NCBI GenBank assembly: GCA_047975265.1 | Contig: JBKEDE010000014.1 | Coordinates: 28,103-92,102 of the forward strand | Source of the DNA: UJ101 sp047975265 | GTDB lineage: Bacteria; Bacteroidota; Bacteroidia; Flavobacteriales; UJ101 | Length of the DNA stretch: 64,000 nucleotides | Reading direction: 5' to 3' | Shown: positions 44,371 through 53,270 of the stretch, one piece after another | How the letters are laid out: each line of letters starts with the position of its first letter | How positions within the stretch are numbered: position 1 is the first letter of the stretch | Translations under genes and position numbers: made by a program | Notes under the pieces: generated by a model | The model's input: only the letters and a program-made list of their open reading frames with translations | The model's database searches: none | What the model was told of the DNA's origin: nothing

Positions 44371-46149
44371 ATGAGAGTTAAAGGAGGAGAATTTTTAATA
44401 AAACAAGTAGAAAAAATCTTCACACCTGAAGATTTTACAGAGGAACAAAAAATGATGCGTGATTCTGTAACTGAATTTGTAGATAGAGAAATATGGCCGA
44501 AAAAGGAGCGTTTTGAGAAAAAAGATTACGATTTGACGGAAGAAATAATGCGTAAAATCGGTGAATTAGGTTTCTTAGGTGTATCTATTTCGGAGAAATA
44601 TGGAGGATTGGAAATGGGCTTTACTTCCACAGCATTAGTGTGCGATTATATTTCAGGAGCAACAGGTTCTATTGCTACGGCTTTTGGAGCTCATACGGGA
44701 ATTGGTACGTTACCTATTGCTTATTATGGAACGGATGAACAAAAACAAAAATATTTACCTAAGATTGTTTCAGGTGAGCATTTTTGTTCTTACTGTTTAA
44801 CAGAGCCTGAAGCAGGATCTGATGCAAACTCAGGAAAAACAAAAGCTGTTTTATCAGGAGACGGTACTCATTACGAAATTACCGGTCAAAAAATGTGGAT
44901 ATCCAATGCCGGTTTTGCAAATATATTAATCGTTTTTGCACGAATTGAAGATGATAAAAATATCACAGGATTTATTGTTGAAAACGAGGCTAGTAATGGA
45001 ATCAGTATGGGAGAAGAAGAGCATAAGTTAGGAATTCGTTCTTCTTCAACACGTCAGGTATTCTTTAATAATACCAAAGTACCTGTAGGAAACATGTTGG
45101 GAGAGCGTGGTGAAGGATTTAAAATTGCATTAAATGTTTTAAACGTTGGGCGTATCAAATTAGGTGCAGCTTGTTTAGAAGCACAACGCCGTGTGATTTC
45201 AAATTCAGTTAAATATGCAAATGAGCGTGTTCAGTTTAAAACTCCGATTGCTAATTTCGAAGCAATTCAATATAAAATATCAGAGATGGCTACTAAGGCT
45301 TTTGCAAGTGAATCAGGAGTGTACCGTGCAGCATATGATATAGAAAAAGCAACAGAAGAACATATTGCAGCAGGAGATTCTCATGAAATGGCAGAGAAAA
45401 AGGCTTTTGAAGAATTTGCGGTAGAATGTGCTTTGATTAAAGTCTATGGTTCAGAAGCTATGCAGTATGTATCCGATGAAGGAATCCAAATCTTAGGAGG
45501 TATGGGATTCTCTGAAGACACCATGATGGAAGCTGCTTGGAGAGATGCTCGTATTACAAGAATTTATGAAGGTACTAATGAAATCAACCGTTTGTTATCT
45601 GTCGGAATGTTGATAAAGAAAGGGTTAAAAGGAGAATTGGATTTAATGACTCCTGCTACAGAAGTAGGGAAAGAATTAATGGGAATTCCTTCTTTTGAAA
45701 TACCGGACTATTCTGAAATACTGTCTGAAGAGAAAGATATGATTGCTAAGTTACGCAAAGTTATTTTAATGATTGCGGGTAAAGCTGTTCAAGATTTTAT
45801 GATGGAATTGGAAAAGCAACAATTTTTATTGACAGATGCTGCGAATGCATTAATTGAAATTTATATGGCTGAATCAGCAATTTTACGTGCTATACAAACA
45901 GCTAAGGCACAAGGAGAAGAAGCAGCTAAAGTTCAAATAGCATTAGCTCAGTTAAATTTATACAATGCGATAGACATCATTAACAAATCAGGGAAAAATG
46001 CATTGTATTCATTTGTAGAAGGAGATGAACAACGTGGAATGCTCATGGGATTGAAGCGTTTTACAAAATACATCAATATGCCTAATCCGTACGAATTACG
46101 CAGAACTATTGCAAAGGCATTCATCGATGAAAATGGATATGCTGTTTAA
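44371..46149 (+). CDS. Acyl-CoA dehydrogenase (FadE-like)
   Basis: FAD-dependent first step of beta-oxidation. 592 residues, longer than short/medium-chain enzymes because of a roughly 190-residue C-terminal helical extension, as in Bacillus FadE and very-long-chain enzymes. Core features: CLTEPEAGSDANSGKTKA (FAD/substrate loop), GQKMWISNAGFANI, and the catalytic Glu in ARITRIYEGTNEINRLL. It lies 122 bases after the thiolase gene, probably in the same transcript, and ends at a terminator at 46171. Confidence 0.94.
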   Translation: MRVKGGEFLIKQVEKIFTPEDFTEEQKMMRDSVTEFVDREIWPKKERFEKKDYDLTEEIMRKIGELGFLGVSISEKYGGLEMGFTSTALVCDYISGATGSIATAFGAHTGIGTLPIAYYGTDEQKQKYLPKIVSGEHFCSYCLTEPEAGSDANSGKTKAVLSGDGTHYEITGQKMWISNAGFANILIVFARIEDDKNITGFIVENEASNGISMGEEEHKLGIRSSSTRQVFFNNTKVPVGNMLGERGEGFKIALNVLNVGRIKLGAACLEAQRRVISNSVKYANERVQFKTPIANFEAIQYKISEMATKAFASESGVYRAAYDIEKATEEHIAAGDSHEMAEKKAFEEFAVECALIKVYGSEAMQYVSDEGIQILGGMGFSEDTMMEAAWRDARITRIYEGTNEINRLLSVGMLIKKGLKGELDLMTPATEVGKELMGIPSFEIPDYSEILSEEKDMIAKLRKVILMIAGKAVQDFMMELEKQQFLLTDAANALIEIYMAESAILRAIQTAKAQGEEAAKVQIALAQLNLYNAIDIINKSGKNALYSFVEGDEQRGMLMGLKRFTKYINMPNPYELRRTIAKAFIDENGYAV

Positions 46150-46170
46150 ATAAAAAGCAAATAAATTTAA

Positions 46171-46203
46171 GTCCGGTGGATTAAAATCTTCCGGATTTTT
46201 TTT
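46171..46203 (+). terminator. Terminator of the marR-fad operon
   Basis: Stem GTCCGGTGGAT/ATCTTCCGGAT with one internal mismatch and G-T pairs, followed by eight T residues. Confidence 0.75.
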
Positions 46204-46282
46204 GAATAAAGTTGTAAGAAAAAGGTATAATAAATTATGAAAGTAAACTGCTGGTAAAAAAATGAGATTTTAATTTATTTGT

Positions 46283-46290
46283 TATATTTG
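46283..46290 (+). promoter_or_regulatory. -7 promoter element of the DUF5686 gene
   Basis: TATATTTG, an exact TAnnTTTG match, 24 bases before the ATG at 46315. Confidence 0.5.
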
Positions 46291-46314
46291 CTTTCTTAGC
46301 TTTTTTAACCAAAT

Positions 46315-48888
46315 ATGAAAAAAATTAATAAAAAAACAATAATATTTATACTGTTTTTGCTGTTGGGAACTTATTTAAGCGGGCAGGTAAAAGTAAAAGG
46401 TATTGTTTTGGATGAAGAAGGCGAACCGTTGCCGTATGCCGATGTATATTTTAAAGATACCAATAAAGGTGTTGTTTCCGATATAGATGGCACATTTTAT
46501 ATAGAATCAGACGATTATTATCCCGAGTTGGAAGTAACTTTTGTAGGATTTGAAGATAAAATAGTTCAACTCCAGAAAGGATACCAAGAAATAGAAGTAC
46601 AAGTGAAGGCTTTTAAAGACGATGATGACTCAGAATCGATTAAAGAAGTTTCCGTTGTAGGAAAAAGAATCAAATATAAATCTAAAAAAGAAAATCCGGC
46701 GTATCGAATCTTAAAAAACGTATGGAAACAGCGGAAATACAATGGGTTAAAGATGCGTAAAGATTATGAATACGAGAGATATGAAAAAATAGAATTTGAT
46801 ATAAATAATATTGACAGCCAATTTATGAAAAGCAAAATATTCAAAAAATTTGAATTTGTTTTTGATAAAATCGATACATCAAGGGTTACGGGAAAAGCCT
46901 ATCTTCCGGTGTTTTTGAATGAATCTATCTCAAAAGTATATGGAATGAATAACCCCGAAAAAATCAGAGAAGATTTAATAGCCAATAAAGCCTCCGGATT
47001 TGAAAATAAATATGCCTTAATCGGAACGGTTAAAACATTATATACGGATTTTGATATCTACGATAACCAAATTGTGTTGTTCAATAAACCTTTTGCAAGC
47101 CCGTTGGCGACCAATGGATTTAGTTTTTATGAATACCAATTGGTGGATTCTACTTTTATTGATGGTAGAAAAACCTATCGTATTAAATATTTTCCAAAAA
47201 ACGAAACCGATTTAACATTTAAAGGAACTGTTTGGATTGTGGATGAATTGTGGGCAGTAAAAGATATTGATTTACAAGCTACTAAAGAAATCAATGTAAA
47301 TTTTGTTAAAAATGTTTATATAGAACAGGAATATGAAGTATTAAACGACTCTATTTTTATTCCCAAGTCAGATTATGCCTTGTTAGATTTATCGTTAATC
47401 AGCAAACGAAAAGATTCCAAAGGAATGTATGCCCACAAAACACGCATGTATAAAGACTATAAATTTGATACGGGAAAACCACCTACCTTTTATGATAAAA
47501 AAACAGATCCTTATAAAGATGAAACCGGTGTATTTAATAAATCAGATGAATTTTGGGCTGAAAACCGTCATGAAAAATTAGATGATAACGAAGGTGGGAT
47601 TTATGAAACATTAGATAGTTTGAATAAAATCCCTCGATTTAATCGGATAGTAAATCTTATAGAAACCATGACCTCAGGTTATATTAACATGGGCAAAATT
47701 GAATACGGAAATGTTTATTCAACTTTTGGTCTCAACGAAGTGGAAGGCTTTCGTTTAAGAGGAGGTTTAAGAACATATTTTGGTCAGAATGACCGTTGGC
47801 GGTTAAATACCTATTTGGCGTATGGGTTTAAAGACCGGCAGTTAAAATATGGAGCAGAAGGAAAATATATGCTGAATAAACCCGGACGATGGATTATAGG
47901 AATAGGAACCAAACGTGATATTGAACAATTGGGAGCACAATTGATTTCTGATGAAGGAATCATAACACGTTCTTTCGGCTCTTCATCTGTTTTAACAAGC
48001 GGAGTGAACGATAAATTAAGCTCTGTTAATAAAACCAACGTTTTTACTTCTTTCGAATTGGCAACCAATGCGGTTTTAAGATTTGATGGAACGTACCAGA
48101 CCATGAAATCAGCCCATGAAAATTTTAATTCAAGTTATTATTTAAAACCGGATCCCAACCATACAGCATCATCGTATGATGATTTAACAGATTCTCGTGT
48201 AGGCGTTTCTTTTTCTGCCGAGCCGGGGAAGAAATATACAGGAGTAGGAGTGGAGCGTTACAGCCATGACCAGGTAGGAGTTTACCCAACGATTATGTTA
48301 AAATATTCAAAAGGATTAAAAGGTGTAATCAGTTCGGATTTTGAATATGATAAAATGGAATTTTTATATCGGCAACCTATTCTTTTCAACACATTTGGAA
48401 AACTGGAAACAACGATTACATTAGGAAAAACAGTAGGGGATGTGCCTTTATCGTTGATGAATATTATTCCGGCAAACCAATCTTATGGATACATAAAAAA
48501 CACATTCGGATTGATGAATTTTTATGAATTTGTAACGGATCGATATGCTACCTTACAACTTGAGCACCATTTGGGAGGACGTTTATTGGGAAGGATTCCG
48601 CTGTTTAAAAAATGGAAATTACGTGAAGTGTTTTTCTTAAGAGGAGCTTGGGGAAAATTATCAGAAGATAATTTGAATATGATTGCCGACGGTAATTTAC
48701 GGAATAATATACGAAATTATGGATTTTCAAACAACAAACCGTATTACGAATACGGTTTTGGAATTGAAAATATAGGTTTTGGAAATATTCGTTTTTTTAG
48801 AATAGATTTTAACTGGCGAGGCAATTATTTAGACAATCCTAATATAAATAAATTCGGAATAAAATTGGGAATGGACGTTAGTTTCTAA
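46315..48888 (+). CDS. DUF5686 outer-membrane protein with carboxypeptidase-regulatory-like domain
   Basis: 857 residues. A signal peptide (MKKINKKTIIFILFLLLGTYLSGQ) directs export. Residues about 25-110 are a CarboxypepD_reg-like beta sandwich (VKGIVLDEEGEPLPYADVYFKDTNKGVVSDIDGTF), as found on SusC/TonB-dependent proteins. The rest matches DUF5686 and ends in aromatic-terminated beta strands (GNIRFFRIDFNWRGNYLDNPNINKFGIKLGMDVSF), consistent with an outer-membrane barrel. There is no plug domain, so it is not a TonB receptor. Function unknown. Monocistronic, with its own promoter. Confidence 0.82.
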   Translation: MKKINKKTIIFILFLLLGTYLSGQVKVKGIVLDEEGEPLPYADVYFKDTNKGVVSDIDGTFYIESDDYYPELEVTFVGFEDKIVQLQKGYQEIEVQVKAFKDDDDSESIKEVSVVGKRIKYKSKKENPAYRILKNVWKQRKYNGLKMRKDYEYERYEKIEFDINNIDSQFMKSKIFKKFEFVFDKIDTSRVTGKAYLPVFLNESISKVYGMNNPEKIREDLIANKASGFENKYALIGTVKTLYTDFDIYDNQIVLFNKPFASPLATNGFSFYEYQLVDSTFIDGRKTYRIKYFPKNETDLTFKGTVWIVDELWAVKDIDLQATKEINVNFVKNVYIEQEYEVLNDSIFIPKSDYALLDLSLISKRKDSKGMYAHKTRMYKDYKFDTGKPPTFYDKKTDPYKDETGVFNKSDEFWAENRHEKLDDNEGGIYETLDSLNKIPRFNRIVNLIETMTSGYINMGKIEYGNVYSTFGLNEVEGFRLRGGLRTYFGQNDRWRLNTYLAYGFKDRQLKYGAEGKYMLNKPGRWIIGIGTKRDIEQLGAQLISDEGIITRSFGSSSVLTSGVNDKLSSVNKTNVFTSFELATNAVLRFDGTYQTMKSAHENFNSSYYLKPDPNHTASSYDDLTDSRVGVSFSAEPGKKYTGVGVERYSHDQVGVYPTIMLKYSKGLKGVISSDFEYDKMEFLYRQPILFNTFGKLETTITLGKTVGDVPLSLMNIIPANQSYGYIKNTFGLMNFYEFVTDRYATLQLEHHLGGRLLGRIPLFKKWKLREVFFLRGAWGKLSEDNLNMIADGNLRNNIRNYGFSNNKPYYEYGFGIENIGFGNIRFFRIDFNWRGNYLDNPNINKFGIKLGMDVSF

Positions 48889-49011
48889 TAAGAAATTGTC
48901 TATAAGTTATTTAAGATTATATACAAAATATTCTCATTCACGCATTTTAAAGACATTAAAAGTCCTTTTGTCTAAAAAAATATTTTTTATAACGTTCTTT
49001 TATGTAAAATA

Positions 49012-49042
49012 TTTGTTTTTATGTTAAAATTTATTATTTTTG
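49012..49042 (+). promoter_or_regulatory. Orphan promoter (-33 TTTG, -7 TATTTTTG)
   Basis: TTTG at 49012-49015, 19-bp spacing, TATTTTTG at 49035-49042: one of the best two-part consensus matches in the window. No plus-strand gene follows before the terminator at 49094. Confidence 0.5.
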
Positions 49043-49046
49043 GATA

Positions 49047-49121
49047 AATTATATAACCCACTTGTGTAATTTCAAAATTGATTTTTTCATTAAAAAAAGG
49101 TTGTTTTTACAGCCTTTTTTT
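49047..49121 (+). ncRNA. Candidate small RNA (about 75 nt)
   Basis: Defined by the promoter at 49012-49042 and the 11-bp terminator hairpin at 49094-49119. The body is AT-rich with no ORF and matches no RNA family I know. It lies between two convergent genes. Exact ends are estimates. Confidence 0.35.
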
Positions 49122-49122
49122 G
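49094..49122. terminator. Bidirectional terminator
   Basis: Eleven-bp stem AAAAAGGTTGT/ACAGCCTTTTT (one G-T pair) with a TTTT loop and T runs on both strands. Serves the DUF5686 gene or the candidate small RNA (+) and the LEA14-like gene (-). Confidence 0.8.
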
Positions 49123-49138
49123 TTATAAGAAAAGTAAT

Positions 49139-49606
49139 TTACTTTTTTATATTCAAATTTATGGGTTGAGTATGTTCAAATGTATAATCATAATCAAAAC
49201 CTAAAACACCTAAAGTAATAATTCCTTTATACGTGATATCAAGCTCTCTACTTGAAAAAATATGTAGAATACTTCTTAGAGAACCTTCTTGATTTAAAAT
49301 TTTTTCCGGTGAAAAATGTACAGTCAAAGGAATACTAAATTCATTTTTTCTTTTTATTTCAAAAGTAGGTGTTGTGGCTTTACCTAAAAAAATACGGTCA
49401 TGAAAAACATCTATATCAGTATGTTTTACCGTAATTCCAATAATATTAGGGTTTTTAAAAACCGCATCAGCAGTAAGTTCAATATCTTTTAAATTGAGTC
49501 GGGCTACTTTGATATTCTCTATTCTTTGATATTCAGGAGCTTTTTTAATCTTACAGCTTGTAAATAGTAATAAAATGATAGGAAAAAAGATAATTTTTTT
49601 TTTCAT
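49139..49606 (-). CDS. LEA14-like (late embryogenesis abundant type 2) lipoprotein
   Basis: 155 residues. A lipoprotein signal ends in LFTSCKIKK (Cys about 17), so it is membrane-anchored. The remainder is a single WHy/LEA14 immunoglobulin-like beta domain: LKDIELTADAVFKNPNIIGITVKHTDIDVFHDRIFLGKA shows the characteristic N-P-N and alternating strands. Such proteins are linked to desiccation or stress tolerance in other organisms; no direct evidence here. Confidence 0.8.
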   Translation of the reverse strand: MKKKIIFFPIILLLFTSCKIKKAPEYQRIENIKVARLNLKDIELTADAVFKNPNIIGITVKHTDIDVFHDRIFLGKATTPTFEIKRKNEFSIPLTVHFSPEKILNQEGSLRSILHIFSSRELDITYKGIITLGVLGFDYDYTFEHTQPINLNIKK

Positions 49607-49664
49607 TCGAAGGGTTGTTTAAACAAATATAGAAAGAATAAAATAAGAACGTATATAATCGAGA

Positions 49665-49860
49665 TTATTCATCTTCCAAATTTCTTCCCGAGCGTTCTTT
49701 TACATCTCGGTTTCGGTTGTTGATTTCACGGGCTACCCGTGTTGCAAACTCACCTCTAATGCACATGGTACAAGTTGGTATAGATTTGAGGTGAGCAAGG
49801 CAGAGCTATTGAGATAGCGATCGCTTCTTCTCATTTTCTAAAAGAAAAGGAGATGATTAT
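49665..49860 (-). pseudogene. Coding remnant of unknown origin
   Basis: The 258-bp gap before fumC contains a segment visibly richer in G+C than its surroundings. Minus strand, one frame ends with RGEFATRVAREINNRNRDV and KERSGRNLEDE before the TAA at 49665-49667 and is open upstream only about 15 codons beyond its ATG (49766). A second frame from an ATG near 49836 runs into a stop. The segment looks like a foreign gene fragment with frameshifts. Family not recognised. Confidence 0.3.
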
Positions 49861-49864
49861 TTTC

Positions 49865-51262
49865 TTACTTCAGGCTTCCGGTCATATCGGAAGGAACAAC
49901 CCATTGGTCATATTCTTCTTCTGTTACATAGCCTAAATTAACGGCTTCTTGTTTTAAAGTAGTACCGTTTTTATGAGCTGTATTTGCTATTTCGGCAGCT
50001 TTGTAGTAACCTATTTTGGTATTTAAAGCGGTTACAAGCATCAGTGAATTGTTTACTAATTCTTTTATACGTTTATAATTAGGTTCAATACCAATGGCAC
50101 AATGATCATTGAAAGAAATACAAGCATCCCCAATAAGTTGGGCTGATTGTAAAACGTTGGCTGCCATAACAGGTTTAAATACATTTAGTTCATAATGCCC
50201 TTGAGTTCCTGCAATCGTTACGGTTACGTCATTACCCATAACTTGTGCACAGACCATGGTCAGGGCCTCACATTGTGTAGGGTTTACTTTTCCGGGCATA
50301 ATGGAAGATCCGGGTTCATTAGCCGGTATAATCAATTCTCCGATACCTGAACGGGGTCCGGAAGCCATTAAGCGGATGTCATTCGCAATTTTATTTAAAG
50401 AAACAGCCAATTGTTTTAAAGCACCATGTGTCTCGATCAGTGCATCATGGGCAGCCAGTGCTTCAAACTTATTTTGGGCAGTTATAAAAGGAAGTCCGGT
50501 AAATTTGGCTATGTATTCTGCAACCAAAATATCATATCCTTTGGGTGTGTTTAAGCCGGTTCCAACGGCAGTTCCTCCCAAGGCTAATTCGGAAAGATGA
50601 GCTAATGTATTTTTTAGAGCTTTCATTCCATGATTTAATTGTGCCACATATCCTGAAAATTCTTGCCCTATGGTTAAAGGGGTGGCATCCATTAGATGTG
50701 TTCGTCCAATTTTTACAACATCTTTAAAAGCGTCTGATTTTTGCTGTAAAGTATTACGGAGTTTTTCAACACCCGGAAGCGTTGTTCCCACTACTTTTTT
50801 ATAGCATGCAATATGCATTCCGGTAGGAAAAGTGTCGTTGGAGGATTGTGATTTATTAACATCATCATTGGGTTGAATGGTTTTTTCGCCTTCGCCTATT
50901 TTTTTTCCGGCTATTTCGTGTGCACGATGGGCAATTACTTCATTTACATTCATATTGGATTGTGTCCCTGAGCCTGTCTGCCAAATAACCAGAGGGAATT
51001 GTTGGTTTAATTTACCCTCTAATATTTCGTCGCAAACTTGTGCAATTAGGTCTCTTTTTTCTTGAGAGAGTACACCCAAATCATGGTTAGCATAAGCAGC
51101 CGCTTTCTTTAAATAGGCAAATCCTTCAATGATTTCTTTAGGCATAGAGGCAGAAGGACCTATTTTAAAATTATTTCGTGAGCGTTCTGTTTGTGCTCCC
51201 CAATATTTATCTGCGGGTACTTTTACTTCTCCGATTGTATCTTTTTCAATTCTAAATTCCAT
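49865..51262 (-). CDS. fumC: Fumarate hydratase class II
   Basis: TCA-cycle enzyme hydrating fumarate to malate, an iron-independent tetramer. 465 residues. Signature GSSIMPGKVNPTQCEAL carries the catalytic Ser loop. QSSNDTFPTGMHI and GRTHLMDATPLTIGQEFSGY are substrate-site segments. A near-consensus -7 element (TACCTTTA, minus, 51291-51298) lies 29 bases upstream. It supplies malate together with the glyoxylate shunt. Confidence 0.97.
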   Translation of the reverse strand: MEFRIEKDTIGEVKVPADKYWGAQTERSRNNFKIGPSASMPKEIIEGFAYLKKAAAYANHDLGVLSQEKRDLIAQVCDEILEGKLNQQFPLVIWQTGSGTQSNMNVNEVIAHRAHEIAGKKIGEGEKTIQPNDDVNKSQSSNDTFPTGMHIACYKKVVGTTLPGVEKLRNTLQQKSDAFKDVVKIGRTHLMDATPLTIGQEFSGYVAQLNHGMKALKNTLAHLSELALGGTAVGTGLNTPKGYDILVAEYIAKFTGLPFITAQNKFEALAAHDALIETHGALKQLAVSLNKIANDIRLMASGPRSGIGELIIPANEPGSSIMPGKVNPTQCEALTMVCAQVMGNDVTVTIAGTQGHYELNVFKPVMAANVLQSAQLIGDACISFNDHCAIGIEPNYKRIKELVNNSLMLVTALNTKIGYYKAAEIANTAHKNGTTLKQEAVNLGYVTEEEYDQWVVPSDMTGSLK

Positions 51263-51351
51263 GACAGATTGATTTTGTATTTTAAAGGACTAAAGGTACT
51301 AATTTGTGTAAAATCTACGTCTTTTTAAAAGATGATTTTTCTCTATTGTTT

Positions 51352-52536
51352 TTATGATAAGGCTTTTTTTATTCGGCTAAAGGCTTCTTTTAGTTGTTCT
51401 TCACCGGCAGCGTATGAAATCCGTAAACAATTGGGTGCTCCAAAAGCATCACCTGAGACAGTCCCTACAAAAGCATGTTCAAGCAAGTACATGGCTAAAT
51501 CATTTGAGTTTTGAATTGTAATGCCGTTAAATGTTTTTCCAAATAATTCAGAAACATCAGGAAAAATATAAAAGGCTCCTTCAGGTTGGTTACATTTAAA
51601 ACCGTTAATATCTTTGGCAAGGTTTACTATTAATTCGCGTCGTGATTTAAAAGCATCAATCATGTATTGTATGTTGGAAACCGGTGCCTTTAACCCTATG
51701 ATTGAAGCTCTTTGAGCGACAGAATTAGCCCCTGATGTCATTTGACCTTGTATCTTATTACAGGCTTTTGCCAACCAAAGTGGAGCTCCAATGTATCCGA
51801 TTCTCCAACCGGTCATAGCAAAAGCTTTTGACATTCCGTTTACGGTAGCGGTTTGTTCTTTTATTTCTTTAAATTGGGCAATGCTGGCATGTTGTCCTGT
51901 GTAATTAATGTATTCATAAATTTCATCTGAAATAACAATAATGTGAGGATGTTCTTTAAGTACATCAACCAAAGCTTTTAATTCTTCTTTACTGTAAAGA
52001 CTTCCTGATGGATTACAAGGTGAACTGAAAATAAATCCTTTGGTTTTATCAGTAATTTTTGATTGTAATTGTTCGGCAGTTATTTTGAAATCATTTTCAA
52101 TAGAAGTTTCTACTGTTACAGGAATACCTTCTGCAATTTTAACCATTTCGATATAACTTACCCAATAAGGTGCAGGAACAATTACTTCATCGCCTTTGTT
52201 TAAAGTAGCAAGAAATACATTGGTTATAGATTGTTTAGCTCCGTTAGAAACTACGATTTGCTCAGGCGTGTAATCCAATTCATTATCTCTTTTGAATTTA
52301 TAGGAGATAGCTTCACGCAATTCAGCATAACCCGGAACAGGTGTATAAGAATTAAACCCTTCTTTAATAGCAGAAATGGCAGCTTCTTGTATAAATTCAG
52401 GAGGATTGAAATCAGGTTCTCCAATACTTAAACTGATAACATCATGCCCTTTATCTGCTAATTCTCTTGCTTTTTGAGTCATCGCCAATGTGGCTGAAAA
52501 ACTCATGTTTTGAACTCTTTGTGAAACTTTTGACAT
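51352..52536 (-). CDS. Aspartate-type aminotransferase (class I/II PLP enzyme)
   Basis: 394 residues of fold-type I aminotransferase, subgroup I-gamma (AspB-like). Landmarks: LSIGEPDFNPPEFI near the N-terminus, SSPCNPSGSLYSKEELK, SDEIYEYI, the PLP lysine in NGMSKAFAMTGWRIGY, and the substrate Arg in CLRISYAAG. Most likely glutamate:oxaloacetate aminotransferase; prephenate transamination also occurs in this subgroup. A consensus -7 element lies at 52557-52564 (minus). Divergent from rsmG. Confidence 0.9.
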   Translation of the reverse strand: MSKVSQRVQNMSFSATLAMTQKARELADKGHDVISLSIGEPDFNPPEFIQEAAISAIKEGFNSYTPVPGYAELREAISYKFKRDNELDYTPEQIVVSNGAKQSITNVFLATLNKGDEVIVPAPYWVSYIEMVKIAEGIPVTVETSIENDFKITAEQLQSKITDKTKGFIFSSPCNPSGSLYSKEELKALVDVLKEHPHIIVISDEIYEYINYTGQHASIAQFKEIKEQTATVNGMSKAFAMTGWRIGYIGAPLWLAKACNKIQGQMTSGANSVAQRASIIGLKAPVSNIQYMIDAFKSRRELIVNLAKDINGFKCNQPEGAFYIFPDVSELFGKTFNGITIQNSNDLAMYLLEHAFVGTVSGDAFGAPNCLRISYAAGEEQLKEAFSRIKKALS

Positions 52537-52556
52537 TGTTTAAAAACTTTTGAAAA

Positions 52557-52564
52557 CAAAGCTA
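52557..52564 (-). promoter_or_regulatory. -7 promoter element (minus) of the aminotransferase gene
   Basis: TAGCTTTG on the minus strand, an exact TAnnTTTG match, 20 bases before the ATG at 52536. Confidence 0.45.
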
Positions 52565-52622
52565 ATAAAAGAATCAATACGAGATACGATAAATACATTA
52601 AAAATAACGTTAATAAATAATG

Positions 52623-52630
52623 TATTTTTG
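52623..52630 (+). promoter_or_regulatory. -7 promoter element of rsmG
   Basis: TATTTTTG, an exact consensus match, seven bases before the ATG at 52638. An in-frame ATG at 52620 lies upstream of it and cannot be used from this promoter. Confidence 0.55.
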
Positions 52631-52637
52631 CTTGCTT

Positions 52638-53270
52638 ATGAATGGAATCGATTTGCTATTAAAATATTTTGAAAATTTAACGGAAATCCAACAAAAACAA
52701 TTTATTGAGTTAGAAAAATTGTATCGGGAGTGGAATGAAAAAATTAATGTCATTTCACGTAAAGATATAGACCAACTCTACGAACGTCATGTTTTACATG
52801 CTTTGGCTATTGCAAAAGTCATACAATTTAATTCCGGAGCATCTGTTATGGATGTAGGAACAGGGGGTGGTTTTCCGGGTATTCCATTGGCTATTTTATT
52901 TCCTGAAACGCATTTTTACTTGATTGATTCTATCGGAAAAAAAATAAAAGTAGTTGACCAAGTAAAAAAAGAGTTGAATTTAAAAAATGTAGAGACTGAA
53001 CAAATTCGGGCAGAAAAGGTGAGAAAGGAGTTTGATTTTATTGTAAGTCGGGCTGTAACACAAATGCCTTTGTTTGTAACTTGGGTTCAGAAAAAAATTA
53101 AAAAAGATTCGGCACATTCCTTGAGAAACGGTATTCTGTATTTAAAGGGAGGAGATTTAACAGCGGAATTAAAAAAGTTTCCTGATGTAAAATTATTTGA
53201 AATAACGGATTTTTATGAGGAGGATTTCTATCAAACCAAAAAAGTAGTTTATTTACCTGTAAAAACTTAA
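52638..53270 (+). CDS. rsmG: 16S rRNA (guanine527-N7) methyltransferase
   Basis: SAM-dependent methyltransferase acting on G527 of 16S rRNA (formerly GidB). 210 residues from the start chosen here. NVISRKDIDQLYERHVLHAL is the conserved N-terminal stretch, VMDVGTGGGFPGIPLAILFP the SAM-binding motif I, and FIVSRAVTQM a later motif. The longer reading from 52620 would start ahead of the promoter. Converges on the DUF4837 gene with a four-base overlap. Confidence 0.93.
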   Translation: MNGIDLLLKYFENLTEIQQKQFIELEKLYREWNEKINVISRKDIDQLYERHVLHALAIAKVIQFNSGASVMDVGTGGGFPGIPLAILFPETHFYLIDSIGKKIKVVDQVKKELNLKNVETEQIRAEKVRKEFDFIVSRAVTQMPLFVTWVQKKIKKDSAHSLRNGILYLKGGDLTAELKKFPDVKLFEITDFYEEDFYQTKKVVYLPVKT

